Shown here: positions 1-9,039 of the stretch, one piece after another
How the letters are laid out: the number at the start of each line of letters is the position of its first letter
How positions within the stretch are numbered: position 1 is the first letter of the stretch
NCBI GenBank assembly: GCA_905221605.1
Contig: CAJNDS010002631.1
Coordinates: 1-64,000, forward strand
DNA: 64,000 bases
Direction: 5' to 3'
Source of the DNA: Symbiodinium natans
Lineage: Eukaryota > Sar > Dinophyceae > Suessiales > Symbiodiniaceae
The notes under the pieces: model-generated
Databases searched by the model: none
Told to the model about the DNA's origin: nothing
Seen by the model: the letters and a program-made list of their open reading frames with translations, nothing else
Translations under genes and position numbers: made by a program

Positions 1-119
1 GCACGGGAGGGGGGGTTGAGGGGGAGAATCGGGCGTTTTTTTGTCCTCGCTTCCACTTTTGCCAACAGCTTCTTGCAGCCCCCCGCCCCCCGAAAGACAC
101 CCTTTTTGTTCGATGCCTA

Positions 120-177
120 CCCTAAACCCTAAACCCTAAACCCCAAAAGCCTAAAGCCTAAACCCTAAACCCTAAAC
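120..177 (-). repeat. Interstitial telomere-type block
   Basis: CCCTAAA units, some degenerate (CCTAAAG, CCCCAAAAG), next to the left edge of the window. Confidence 0.93.
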
Positions 178-302
178 TGCAAAGCCTTGGAGGCCCTTCG
201 GCCGGTGTAGTGCGGCGAACAACGCCACGCGATCCGAGCTCAAGGCGCGTCATGACACTTTATGTGGTCTACCTAGGGCATGAAAGGTGTATACTTACTA
301 GA

Positions 303-409
303 GGGTCGGAATAATTACAAATAGTATTCCCTTAGGGTCCCTTTGTAATGATACCATAAGAGTAACCCCCCAAACCCTATTCTAATTATTCAGGCCTCCT
401 ATATGAGGG
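303..409 (+). mobile_element. MITE family C, copy 1
   Basis: Inverted ends GGAATAATTA and TAATTATTC. The interior has TAGTATTCCCTTAGGG, a repeated ATACCATAAGAGTAA-type stretch and CCCCCCAAACCCTATTC. It is shared with 61897 and 6087. Confidence 0.82.
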
Positions 410-532
410 TCTGGAAGTGCTTCGTGCTGTAAGTCTGAACGCACAAAGGTTTCTAAAGAACCCTTCAGACTTTGGTAAGCCTCATGCGCTTGTCCCATCC
501 AAGCTGCCACCAGGAGCCCTATGATGTGGGGG

Positions 533-629
533 TACCAGGATGGGCTACTAGGCCCTCAAAATCCCCATAATGAACCCTATCAAGGGCCCTTTTAAGGGAT
601 TATAGGGTATAATCGCCCAAATCCTGGCA
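533..629 (+). mobile_element. MITE family B, copy 1
   Basis: About 97 bp with ends TACCAGGATGGGC and GCCCAAATCCTGGCA. The interior is AACCCTATCAAGGGCCCTTT followed by an AGGGTATAAT motif. It matches 25117-25214 in the same orientation and 2152-2242 inverted. Confidence 0.85.
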
Positions 630-713
630 AGGAGTTCTTAAGTCCCCTGAAGCCGTCGTCGCGTCGCATGAAGCGTCGCATGAGGCCTGCCACTTTGTCT
701 TCAAAATTCAAAG

Positions 714-760
714 GGGGTTTAGGGTTTAGGGTTTAGGGTTCAGGGTTTAGGGTTTAGGGG
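714..760 (+). repeat. Interstitial telomere-type block
   Basis: About six TTTAGGG units, one with TTCAGGG. Confidence 0.95.
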
Positions 761-854
761 CCCTTCCTTACCCTCCGCAGAGGAACGTGCAGAGGCGCCC
801 CTGGATCCTGAGCGCTTCGACAGCACCGAGGCAGGTTTGATGTGTTGACTTTTC

Positions 855-871
855 CATATATATATATATAG

Positions 872-924
<53 letters not shown>
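855..924. repeat. (TA)n then (GATA)n microsatellite
   Basis: A short TA run passes into about thirteen GATA units. Confidence 0.97.
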
Positions 925-1082
925 TGTTCAATGTGTGTTTTCAAGATGTTTGGGCTGTTGTTGCCTTTCTTGAGCTTTGGGATGTCGGAGTTGAGCGAAC
1001 GTGTTTTCTGGATGCTGATGTTCGCGTGGAGCTGGTTTAGGAGGCTTGCGGAGAGGTGGCTCTTGTGGTTAGGGAGGACTGC

Positions 1083-1138
1083 CCCTAAACCCTAAACCCT
1101 AAACCCTAAACCCTAAACCCTAAACCCTAAACCCTAAG
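1083..1138 (-). repeat. Interstitial telomere-type block
   Basis: Eight almost perfect CCCTAAA units; the last is CCCTAAG. Confidence 0.96.
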
Positions 1139-1659
1139 TCCTGTTTAGGATCAGTGTGGGGCAGGAGTTGAACCCAAAGACCCAACCTGCTGTCGGTTTC
1201 GACCTTGGCCCGCGGTCCTCAGGCCTTTCGGTAGAAAAACTTGGCCCCCACCTACCTCCACCCTTTCCAGGAAATCAGAGAGATCACCGAGGAGCTATGC
1301 TTATGGGCGGAATGTGGTCTTTTCGTTTTCGGTAGTTGAGGTCAGATGCTGTAGTTAGGAAGCTGGCGGTTGCAATCAATTACGTGTCTAAGTTTAAACA
1401 TGTAGCATGACCCCTGAGTTGAAACCGTGAGAATTCCGATTGGACAGAAGCAGCCGGTGCAACTCACCACAAGCAAGCGCCACCATGAGTTGACAGATGC
1501 TGGATGCTACAAAACTTGCAGAGGTTTGTTAAAACCATTTATAGCCTCTCGTGCCCATTGTGGCCTAACACTCATGCATGCATGCCGAGCAGGAGTTCAG
1601 AAACTACGAGTCAGAAACGCAGATTTAGCAACGTTGGGCACGTTCCTGAATACGAACGA

Positions 1660-1687
1660 CCCTAGACCCTAAACCCTAAACACTAAG
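1660..1687 (-). repeat. Short telomere-type block
   Basis: Four units with CCCTAGA and CACTAAG variants at the ends. Confidence 0.85.
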
Positions 1688-1777
1688 CCGTTGTTTCTTG
1701 AAGCTGCTCGAGTCGCCAAGCCTGTGGGCTAGCCCCGAGTCGTTGACAACTCCACCTCGCAAGTCTGATCCTAGCAG

Positions 1778-1839
1778 TTTAGGGTTTAGGGTGTAGGGTG
1801 TAGGGTTTAGGGTTTAGGCTTTAAGGTTTAGGGTTTAGG
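1778..1839 (+). repeat. Interstitial telomere-type block
   Basis: Nine units with GTGTAGGG and GGCTTTAAGG variants inside. Confidence 0.93.
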
Positions 1840-2151
1840 AATGCATTGTTGTCTCCATTGCGCTAGCTCGTGTCATAGAGACCCAGGCAGAAGTAGAATG
1901 GAAACTCGCAAGTTGAACTTTGGTTTTGCTCAGACTTGCACCGCAGTGATCCGGATGGTGGTGCTTAGAGTTTCTTTTGCGCTTAGGGTTCAGGGCTTTT
2001 TTATGGTCACAGTGATGTTTCTGGTGCAGGGTTGGAGGCAACATTCTTCCCCTTACAACACCCAAAGCATCCCCAAGCTCCCCATGTTCCGGGAATGTTC
2101 AGGAGGAGGCGTTGGCTGCATCTGCGAAGGTGATGCTGCAAGCCGCAGACC

Positions 2152-2242
2152 TACCTGGGCTGTTATGCCCTATCACCCCTTCAAAAGGCCCTTTATAGGG
2201 TTGGTGGGGGGGATTCTAAGGCCTAACAGCCCATGCTGGTAG
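2152..2242 (-). mobile_element. MITE family B, copy 2 (inverted)
   Basis: Ends TACCTGGGCTGTTATGCC and CAGCCCATGCTGGTA, interior AAAAGGCCCTTTATAGGG. It is the reverse complement of the family consensus seen at 533 and 25117. Confidence 0.82.
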
Positions 2243-2798
2243 TCCCTTTGCCCTTGTATGCTAGTTGCCGCTAAACCGTCTTTAGGCACTCCCAGTCCTT
2301 TGGCCCGCAATCCCGTTGTCCTGACCCTGGTACTAGTCAATAGCTGCTGCACATGATGAAGTTGAATGGCTCAAGAGCCTTTCCTTGTTGGAATCCTGGA
2401 AGCCAAATGAGTCTAAGCTCAGGACCGGAGGATCTGCAGTGGGCCGAAGAAAGCCCTAAACTCCAAACCTTACATTTACCACAGCACTTCTGACAAGCAT
2501 GCTTGCACGTTTTTGTGCTTTAACTATGACTGCAGTGACTCTGCAGTGCTCGGACCATGAGAAGGCTCTAGGGATGAGAAAGATTCTTGCCTTTGTCATA
2601 GCTGGGAAGCATTTTACATTTTTAAGGGTACTAAAACCCAATAAGGAATATACATATAAATTCAAATTGTTAATGCCATCCCAACCATTAACTAGTTGCT
2701 TCGGGGCTTTGGCCAGTTCAATTCCGCTTCGTGCCAGCGACGGTCGAAGCTTCATCAAGCTGTCCGATCCCTCTCAACCTCAGCGCGTGTCGCTTGCA

Positions 2799-2857
2799 CC
2801 CCTAAGCCCTAAACCCTAAACCCTAAACCCGAAACCCTAAACCCTAAACCCTAAACT
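2799..2857 (-). repeat. Interstitial telomere-type block
   Basis: Eight CCCTAAA units including CCCTAAG and CCCGAAA variants. Confidence 0.95.
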
Positions 2858-2956
2858 ACCGAGGTCATCCGATGGTTTGATGACCCCAGCCTCGAAGCCG
2901 AACTGGGCCTCCACCTGTAGGAGTTCTTCCATCGGCGACCTGGCTTTGTTTGGAGG

Positions 2957-3076
2957 GGTTTAGGGTTTAGGGTTGGGTTTAGGGTTTAGGGTTTAGGGTT
3001 CAGGGTTTAGGGTTTAGGGTTTAGGGTTTAGGATTTAGGGTTTAGGATTTAGGGTTTAGGGTTTAGGGTTTAGGGT
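2957..3076 (+). repeat. Long telomere-type block
   Basis: About seventeen TTTAGGG units with TTTAGGA, TTCAGGG and TTGGG variants. It faces the CCCTAAA block 100 bp to its left. Confidence 0.96.
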
Positions 3077-3290
3077 CATACAGAGCTTCGGGATATCATT
3101 CTTTTTTGGGGGAACCTGGCCCGGCCACATGTTCTCTGCACCTTCCTGCCGGGGCCGGAGTAGAAAAAGCACAGGGTCCAAGGTCCGAAGATCTGCGACG
3201 CCCTCAATTGGCCCAAAAAGCTCCCAAGGCTCCCAACGTGCTCGCAGACCCTGTCAGATGGGCTGCAAAAGCGTCGTTTTCGTAGGGGCA

Positions 3291-3393
3291 TTCTACTATA
3301 TCCCCCTGGGGAACTATTGTTTCTGTTTGTTTGTATAAAACCCAAGAGGATATTAACAATGTTATTTTGATTAAGGTTCTAAGAAGAGTCTAG
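3291..3393 (+). mobile_element. Short element family D, copy 1
   Basis: CTATATCCCCCTGGGGAACT, then TATAAAACCCAAGAGGATAT and AAGGTTCTAAGAAGAGTCTA. The same string of motifs recurs at 13630, 23325 and 37698. Confidence 0.82.
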
Positions 3394-3533
3394 TTTAATT
3401 AAGCTATATGCGAGCTTGAGGAGCCTGTTCCGATTGTGAGGGTTCCTGCAGTCCCTCGACTCGCTTGTTGCATACGATGTATGTACCCTTTCCTTTAGCA
3501 GAACCCCCCAAGGCATGCCCTGAAGTCCTTCTT

Positions 3534-3594
3534 TGGGTTTAGTGTTTAGGGTTTAGGGCTTAGGGTTTAGGGTTTAGGGTTTAGGGTTTGGGGG
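3534..3594 (+). repeat. Interstitial telomere-type block
   Basis: Eight units with TGTTTAGG and GCTTAGG variants. Confidence 0.94.
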
Positions 3595-4021
3595 AATTGT
3601 ATGGCTTGGGGTTAAAGAGCTTAGGGTCACACATGCCCGAAGGCGTTTTGAACCATGGTCCTCATATTTGATCCCGAAACCCTAAATCCCCATCCCGGTT
3701 CGGAGCTCATCAAGGCTCACGTTCTTAAAGAGGTTGCTTCAGGGTTTCAGGTCTGAGCTGTCAGGGTCAAGGGTTTTGGGTTGAAGCTTTCGGGTTCTTT
3801 CTCGAACAATTTGGCTTGTTGGGGGCACACTTTGGGCCGGATGTTCACGGTCTCTGCTGCCCCAAGGTACGCCCGCGGTTCGGCGTGCCAGTGGCCATTC
3901 CGGCAATCCTGCCCAGGAGCTATAGTGATCGTTGATCCACGGCATGGAAGACACGAAGTGCCCGGAACGCCAACTACACCCCCAGAGCCTCAGCCATGTT
4001 CAACCATGCTCCATGAAGCAT

Positions 4022-4089
4022 CCCTAAACCCTAAACCCTAAACCCTAAACCCTAAACCCTAAACCCTAAACCCTAAACCCCAAACCCTA
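4022..4089 (-). repeat. Interstitial telomere-type block
   Basis: Nine nearly perfect CCCTAAA units; the last is CCCCAAA. Confidence 0.96.
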
Positions 4090-4235
4090 TTCAGACGAAA
4101 GACTCATTCCCGTGGCTCCGGCGAGGGGAGCTGTGCATTGGAGCAGCTCAGGGGTTGAACCTCAAAACTCCGTCAGCTCTGTGCTCTGAGGTCAGAAGCA
4201 CGGCACGTGTTGAGCCTGTACTCAGCTTAAATAGC

Positions 4236-4285
4236 GTTTAGGGTTTAGGGTTTAGGGTTTGGGGTTTAGGGTTTAGGGTTCAGGG
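4236..4285 (+). repeat. Interstitial telomere-type block
   Basis: Seven units, one TTTGGGG and a final TTCAGGG. Confidence 0.95.
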
Positions 4286-4848
4286 AAGCTATGCGAGAAC
4301 CCAAACTCTCCCCCAAGACTGAACGGTTTTTAAGTTCTCAGAAACCTTGAGGCTCAGCACCCGGGGCCCCCTAGAAGGGAGAAGGTTGGCCTTGGGCGAT
4401 GCTGAGTGGTTTCCATTGTTGGGGGGACAGTTGGACTGCAAATCGCGTGCATCCACAGCTTCAGATCTCTGACTCCCCAGAGCGCCTGTGTGCAAAATTG
4501 AAAAGGCCTCCTCTGGCTATGGCTGATGCCCACGGATCCCATATTCAGCAAGCTTATCTCGAGGTTTCGGCATTTTTTTGGCGGACTGCTTTGCCATTTC
4601 TTGTTCAGAAGTCTCATGTGTCTGTAGACACGACCTTCGGTGTCAAGCACAGTGGCGAAGTGCTTCCTGGTCTAGGGTTCCCAGCTTCAGAGTATGGGGC
4701 TCATGGCTTAAGATCTTAGGAAAGCCCAACGACTTAGGACCCAGAGCCCTCAGGCCTAGGGGCGCTAGAGTTTCGGAGCTACGCAAGGTGGTTTGGTCAG
4801 ACTTCTCCGTTGCTGAGTCGGTGGGTTTAGGTTCGAGGGTGCCAGCCT

Positions 4849-4906
4849 TTGGGGTTTAGGGTTTAGGGTTTGGGGTTTGGGGTTTAGGGTTTAGGGTTTA
4901 GGGTTT
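4849..4906 (+). repeat. Interstitial telomere-type block
   Basis: Eight units mixing TTTAGGG and TTTGGGG. Confidence 0.95.
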
Positions 4907-5165
4907 TGCATCACACGAGATGCGAGCGCCGGACCATACAAAGACGAAGCCTTAGGCGAGTTGAGTCTTAAGTTAGACGAAGAGACAGGGCATGGTCAGA
5001 ATTGTGAAACCCTAAGCCATTAAACCGAAACCCTAAACCCTTGAAGGGTATTCTGCGTTGTGCCCGTCTGGCAGCTTTTGCTGCTCGCGGGATTTGCAAG
5101 ATCCGAGGCGTCAGCGCCCTGGGACCGGATAGGCTTGGCTTCGAGATTTTCAGCACACCACCTGC

Positions 5166-5214
5166 TAACCCTGAGCCCTAAACCCTAAACCCTAAACCCT
5201 AAACCCTAAACCCT
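5166..5214 (-). repeat. Interstitial telomere-type block
   Basis: Seven units; the first is CCCTGAG. Confidence 0.95.
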
Positions 5215-5836
5215 CCTCTGTCAACTATGCAGGTCTCTGGTCTCTGGTCTCTGTAAGCTTTCAGGGATTCTTTCTGGGACGGTCCAGGAGTTTGTTTCCA
5301 GTTTCTATCTTCGGCACCTTCTAGCCGGACATGCTTCAGACAGTCACAGGAGCATTACTGTAGACCTGTTTACTGTGTTGCCCCCCTCTCCACACACGAA
5401 ATGTTCTGACGATGCCAGGACAACTTAGCTTTATAGAAGACCCCTCAGACTGCCGTGCGATCCTCTTCGCGAGGGCAGACTTGACTTTATAGGCGACCCT
5501 TAACAAAAGTTCAAACGTGCTGGCACAAGGACATAAGATCATAAACCCTAAACCCGTAAGCCGTGCTGCTGAACGCCAACGGGGGACCCTGGATCCTTTT
5601 TACGTTGATGGCAGACAAAGCAATGCTTGTGCACTGCACTAGTGATCTTATTCTATGTCTCTTGCCCCTCTACATGCTCAGCATGCGATGGAAAGGCATG
5701 TCTGCAGATGTGTCGCAGCAAGCGCCAGCCTGGCAACCCTTAAAACTCTATACATCCATAGGATTGCCCACCTTGATTCTGCATCGAATGCCGGCATCCT
5801 GAAAGCCACAAGCAGCGACCCTCCCTTTCATGACTT

Positions 5837-5980
5837 AAACCCTGAAGCCTGAACCCTGAACCCTGAACCCTAAAACCCTAAACCCCAAAACCCTAAAGCC
5901 CTAAAACCCTAAAACCCTAAAACCCTAGAACCCTAAAACCCTAAAACCCTAAAACCCTAAACCCTAAACCCCAAACCCTA
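5837..5980 (-). repeat. Telomere-type block with CCCTAAAA octamers
   Basis: About nineteen units. It starts with CCCTGAA variants, then a run of eight-base CCCTAAAA units (about 5870-5955), and ends with normal CCCTAAA and CCCCAAA. Confidence 0.95.
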
Positions 5981-6086
5981 GCTCGGAAGTCAGCCTCCGG
6001 GGCCCCAGGGCAGATTCTTTGGTGCACCCAGCGTGGCGCCAAAGCCTCAATTCGCACCTCTGCAAACGTGCCGCATCGTACTGTAG

Positions 6087-6250
6087 GGGTCGGAGTAATG
6101 GTTTAGGGTTTAGGGTTTAGGGTTTAGGGTTTAGGGTTTAGGGTTTGAATTACTCATATTATATTTCCTTAGGGTGCCCTTTATAACTATACTAGAATTA
6201 CCCCCCCCCCCCCAAAAAAAAAAAAAAATATTCTAATAAATCAGGCGCTT
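6087..6250 (+). mobile_element. MITE family C, copy 2, interrupted by a telomere-type array
   Basis: The left end (GGGGTCGGAGTAAT) and the rest (GAATTACTCATATTATATTT then CCTTAGGG) are separated by about six TTTAGGG units (6101-6146). In copies 1 and 3 these parts are adjacent. It also has expanded C and A runs at 6199-6228. Confidence 0.78.
6101..6146 (+). repeat. Telomere-type block inside MITE family C copy 2
   Basis: About six perfect TTTAGGG units flanked by AGTAAT and GAATTACT, splitting the MITE. Confidence 0.95.
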
Positions 6251-6358
6251 ATCCCTTACATCACTTTTTATCCTTTTTATACCTGTCTATCCAGCCTGAT
6301 GTTTTGCAAAAGTGTTTCGGCAAACTTGGACTCTCGGGGTTGAGTGCATAAGTTTCAG

Positions 6359-6381
6359 CCCTAAACCCTAAACCCTAAACT
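6359..6381 (-). repeat. Short telomere-type block
   Basis: Three CCCTAAA units. Confidence 0.9.
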
Positions 6382-6550
6382 CTGACAGCTCCTTGCCAGC
6401 TAGATTTGAGCAAACCTCCTCCAAGATGATGCCTTTAAGCTCCCATAAGTCATGAGGCAAAGCGCAATCCTGGGCAAAAACCCTGATGATCGACAGGCAT
6501 GGTTCAGGTTTTTGCTATAGCAAGGTCGTTAGTTGCACTTAAGACCCGAG

Positions 6551-6624
6551 CTAAACCCTAAACCCTAAACCCTAAACCCTAAACCCTAAACCCCAAAACC
6601 CTAAACCCTAAACCCAAAACCCAA
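6551..6624 (-). repeat. Interstitial telomere-type block
   Basis: Ten units, with CCCCAAAA and CCCAAAA variants towards the right end. Confidence 0.95.
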
Positions 6625-7373
6625 AGGCACTTCCGGCTAAAGGCTTCCTAAGGTGCTGCACCGAAACAACGCTGGTGGAGAGCTGGCTTTGGAGTGCCAG
6701 CGTGCGCGGCCCAGCTTTCAAGTTTAGGGTTTAGGGCGCGGAAGCATGATTTGGGGTTGGCGGTAGTTCAGGATTCGCCATTGCATGGAAGGGAAAATTT
6801 TTCAATAGCACATGGTTTTAAGCTTGTTGGTTTCTTGTGTATTGGAGACTGGAGAGGCCTTTCCTGCAAGAGGCAGCAGAGCACCTTCAGACTTGAGAGA
6901 GCGCAAAGCACGCCCCAAATCCTCCAGCACAACAAAGGAGCCTTCATCCACCCAGGTCTGAGACAATCCACAGCCAGGACGGGACCCTCCATGCAAAGAG
7001 CGTCCTGCTGCGATTGTCCCTGGCGGCGCTGAATGATGGGCTTTTGTTGTTGCAGGTGTGATGCGGGGGCAGTGGTGGCCACTACGGTTCGTCAGTGATT
7101 CAAAGACGGGGGAGCATAGGTCATGGTTGGGGGGGCTAGTTTCAGTAAAAGCCTCGTCAAGGCTTCAAGTTTCATAGTGCCATCGCCATGGGGCATCCGC
7201 TCGTTGGATTCGTTTCCGCTGGGCTCCATGAGAAGATTGTGCGCGACGGCTGCCCTGGGAGAAGCTGTGATGTTGAACCTTCATACGACACACTCATCAC
7301 TCCGAGGATTGAGCTGAGGCTGAAGCTCCTTGAGTGACGTGTCTAGCCAGGATACGGTTTCAAAACATGTGAT

Positions 7374-7399
7374 AGGGTTTAGGGTTTAGGGTTTAGGGT
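7374..7399 (+). repeat. Short telomere-type block
   Basis: Three and a half TTTAGGG units. Confidence 0.9.
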
Positions 7400-7552
7400 G
7401 TATGGTCCAGACTCTTTTTTGGCTGTGGCGTTAAGCGGCGCAGCGGCAGCATTTCCCACGATGGCAAATGTGCACACAAATGGACGCCCGTGCTTCCCAT
7501 TGCCAACAAATCCTCATAAACCTTCGGCTTGGTGGACAGGGCAGTTGTAGTA

Positions 7553-7680
7553 ACCCTAAACCCTAAACCCTAAACCCTAAACCCTAAACCCTAAACCCTA
7601 AACCCTAAACCCTAAACCCTAAACCCTAAACCCTAAACCCTAAACCCTAAACCCTAAACCCTAAACCCTAAACCCTAAAG
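7553..7680 (-). repeat. Longest perfect telomere-type block
   Basis: Eighteen uninterrupted CCCTAAA units, the longest perfect array in the window. Confidence 0.98.
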
Positions 7681-7786
7681 CCAAGGCAGTAGTTGATGCT
7701 CGAGGGCCCGAGGGTGGGGAGGGTTTTGCGGTTTGAGATCGAGGCGAGACTGTTGTAGCAGCAGAAAAAATGCCAAAGCTAAACTG

Positions 7787-7865
7787 GTTTAGGGTCTAGG
7801 GTCTAGGGTCTAGGGTTTAGGGTTTAGGGTTTAGGGTTTAGGGTTTAGGGTTTAGGGTTTAGGGC
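7787..7865 (+). repeat. Interstitial telomere-type block
   Basis: Eleven units; the left part has three TCTAGGG variants. It abuts MITE family E copy 1. Confidence 0.96.
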
Positions 7866-7968
7866 TGCTAGGTAGGCCTTTGGGACATTTGATAATTTTC
7901 CCTTACTTGGTCTATGAGGATCGTATTCAGGAATGTTTTGGAGAGGGCTTTAAGGGCCACCCTAGTAA
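7866..7968 (+). mobile_element. MITE family E, copy 1
   Basis: CTAGGTAGGCCTTTGGGACA at the left and GGGCCACCCTAGT at the right form the inverted ends. The interior is ATTTTCCCTTACTTGG and ATTCAGGAATGTTTT. It abuts the right end of the TTTAGGG array 7787-7865. Confidence 0.85.
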
Positions 7969-8045
7969 AACCCGCCAAAACTTTTGCGGTGTGCCTTCTT
8001 GGTGTATGCTTTGGGGGGGTTTGGGGGGGTTTGGGATACTTCACA

Positions 8046-8068
8046 CTAAACCCTAAACCCTAAACCCT
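8046..8068 (-). repeat. Short telomere-type block
   Basis: Three CCCTAAA units. Confidence 0.9.
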
Positions 8069-8153
8069 TTTTCGGATTGTCTGCTTTGGAATGGCACATC
8101 TTCTCGAAACTGCTCGAAGCATATCTTGGGACCAAGAGCCCACCCAGAATGGG

Positions 8154-8197
8154 GTGTAGGGTTTAGGGTTTGGGGTTTAGGGTTTAGGGTTTAGGGC
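8154..8197 (+). repeat. Interstitial telomere-type block
   Basis: Six units, with TGTAGGG and TTTGGGG variants. Confidence 0.93.
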
Positions 8198-8270
8198 AAT
8201 CCTCATAACAAGGACTGTGGAGTTGGGATTCCAACTCTTGTGGTGACCCAGGATCCAGGGTTGAAAAATA

Positions 8271-8391
8271 GTTTAGGGGGTTTAGGGGTTTAGGGGTGTA
8301 TAGGGGTTTATAGGGGTTATAATTATAGGGGTTTAGGGGTTTAGGGGTTTAGGGGTTTAGGGGTTTAGGGGTTTAGGGGTTTAGGGTTTAG
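8271..8391 (+). repeat. Variant telomere-like array, TTTAGGGG octamer
   Basis: About fourteen eight-base TTTAGGGG units with TATAGGGG variants in the middle, ending in one TTTAGGG. Confidence 0.95.
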
Positions 8392-8902
8392 TCCAAGCTT
8401 TACGTAAGCAAAGGTGACGACACAAGAAGAAAGACGAGATGTGTGTGTGTGGAGGAGGTCTCCGTCAGTGCAAGGGAGCTTTCTGCTACGAGTACGTTGG
8501 GGCTCTAGGACACAATGCTTACTGCGGCGTTTGTGTCAGATGCGCGGGCGGTGCATTTGTTTAGCCTTCTCTCAGTCTGTTGCAGTTTATGCGACTTCTT
8601 GCAGGCAAGCGATATTGCTCAAGCATTGCTTGCAGCAAGGGTGCCAGGGCTGTGCCAGTGTCGACAGAAAGTTTACTGTACATCGAGCCATATTGCTCGG
8701 AAATAGAGAAGGCGGCTCCACATGTCCAAAGCAACTGAATACTTAGGGGTACTTGGAAATAGTTTCTATTTTTTGGGTACTATACCTCCTAAGAAGCAGC
8801 CAAAAAAACTGCTTGGGTTCCAAGTTCAGTATAGTGAAGCCTAGCCAGCGCTTCCAGCTCTGGAACTTCTCGGCTTTTGCAGCCGTCCCCAAAGGCGAAA
8901 CA

Positions 8903-8932
8903 CCTCAAATCCCCCCCCCCCCCCCGCCCCCC
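8903..8932. repeat. Poly-C run
   Basis: A C homopolymer broken by single G, directly before the TATAGGGGG array. Confidence 0.9.
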
Positions 8933-8950
8933 GGCCACCCCAAACAAAAA

Positions 8951-9039
8951 AGGGTATAGGGGGGTATAGGGGGTATAGGGGGTATAGGGCGTATAGGGGG
9001 TATAGGGCGTATGGGGGGTATGGGGGGTATAGGGGGTAT
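8951..9039 (+). repeat. Variant array, GGGGGTATA nonamer
   Basis: About ten GGGGGTATA units (GGGCGTATA and GGGGGGTATG variants). It resembles a drifted telomere-like array. Confidence 0.93.

Noticed and set aside
4140-4170. A tRNA T-loop-like GGTTCAACCCC on the minus strand
   Set aside because: No paired T stem, anticodon arm or acceptor stem could be found at the right distances.
7553-7680. A true chromosome end
   Set aside because: The array is only 18 units and is followed on both sides by long complex sequence; it is interstitial.
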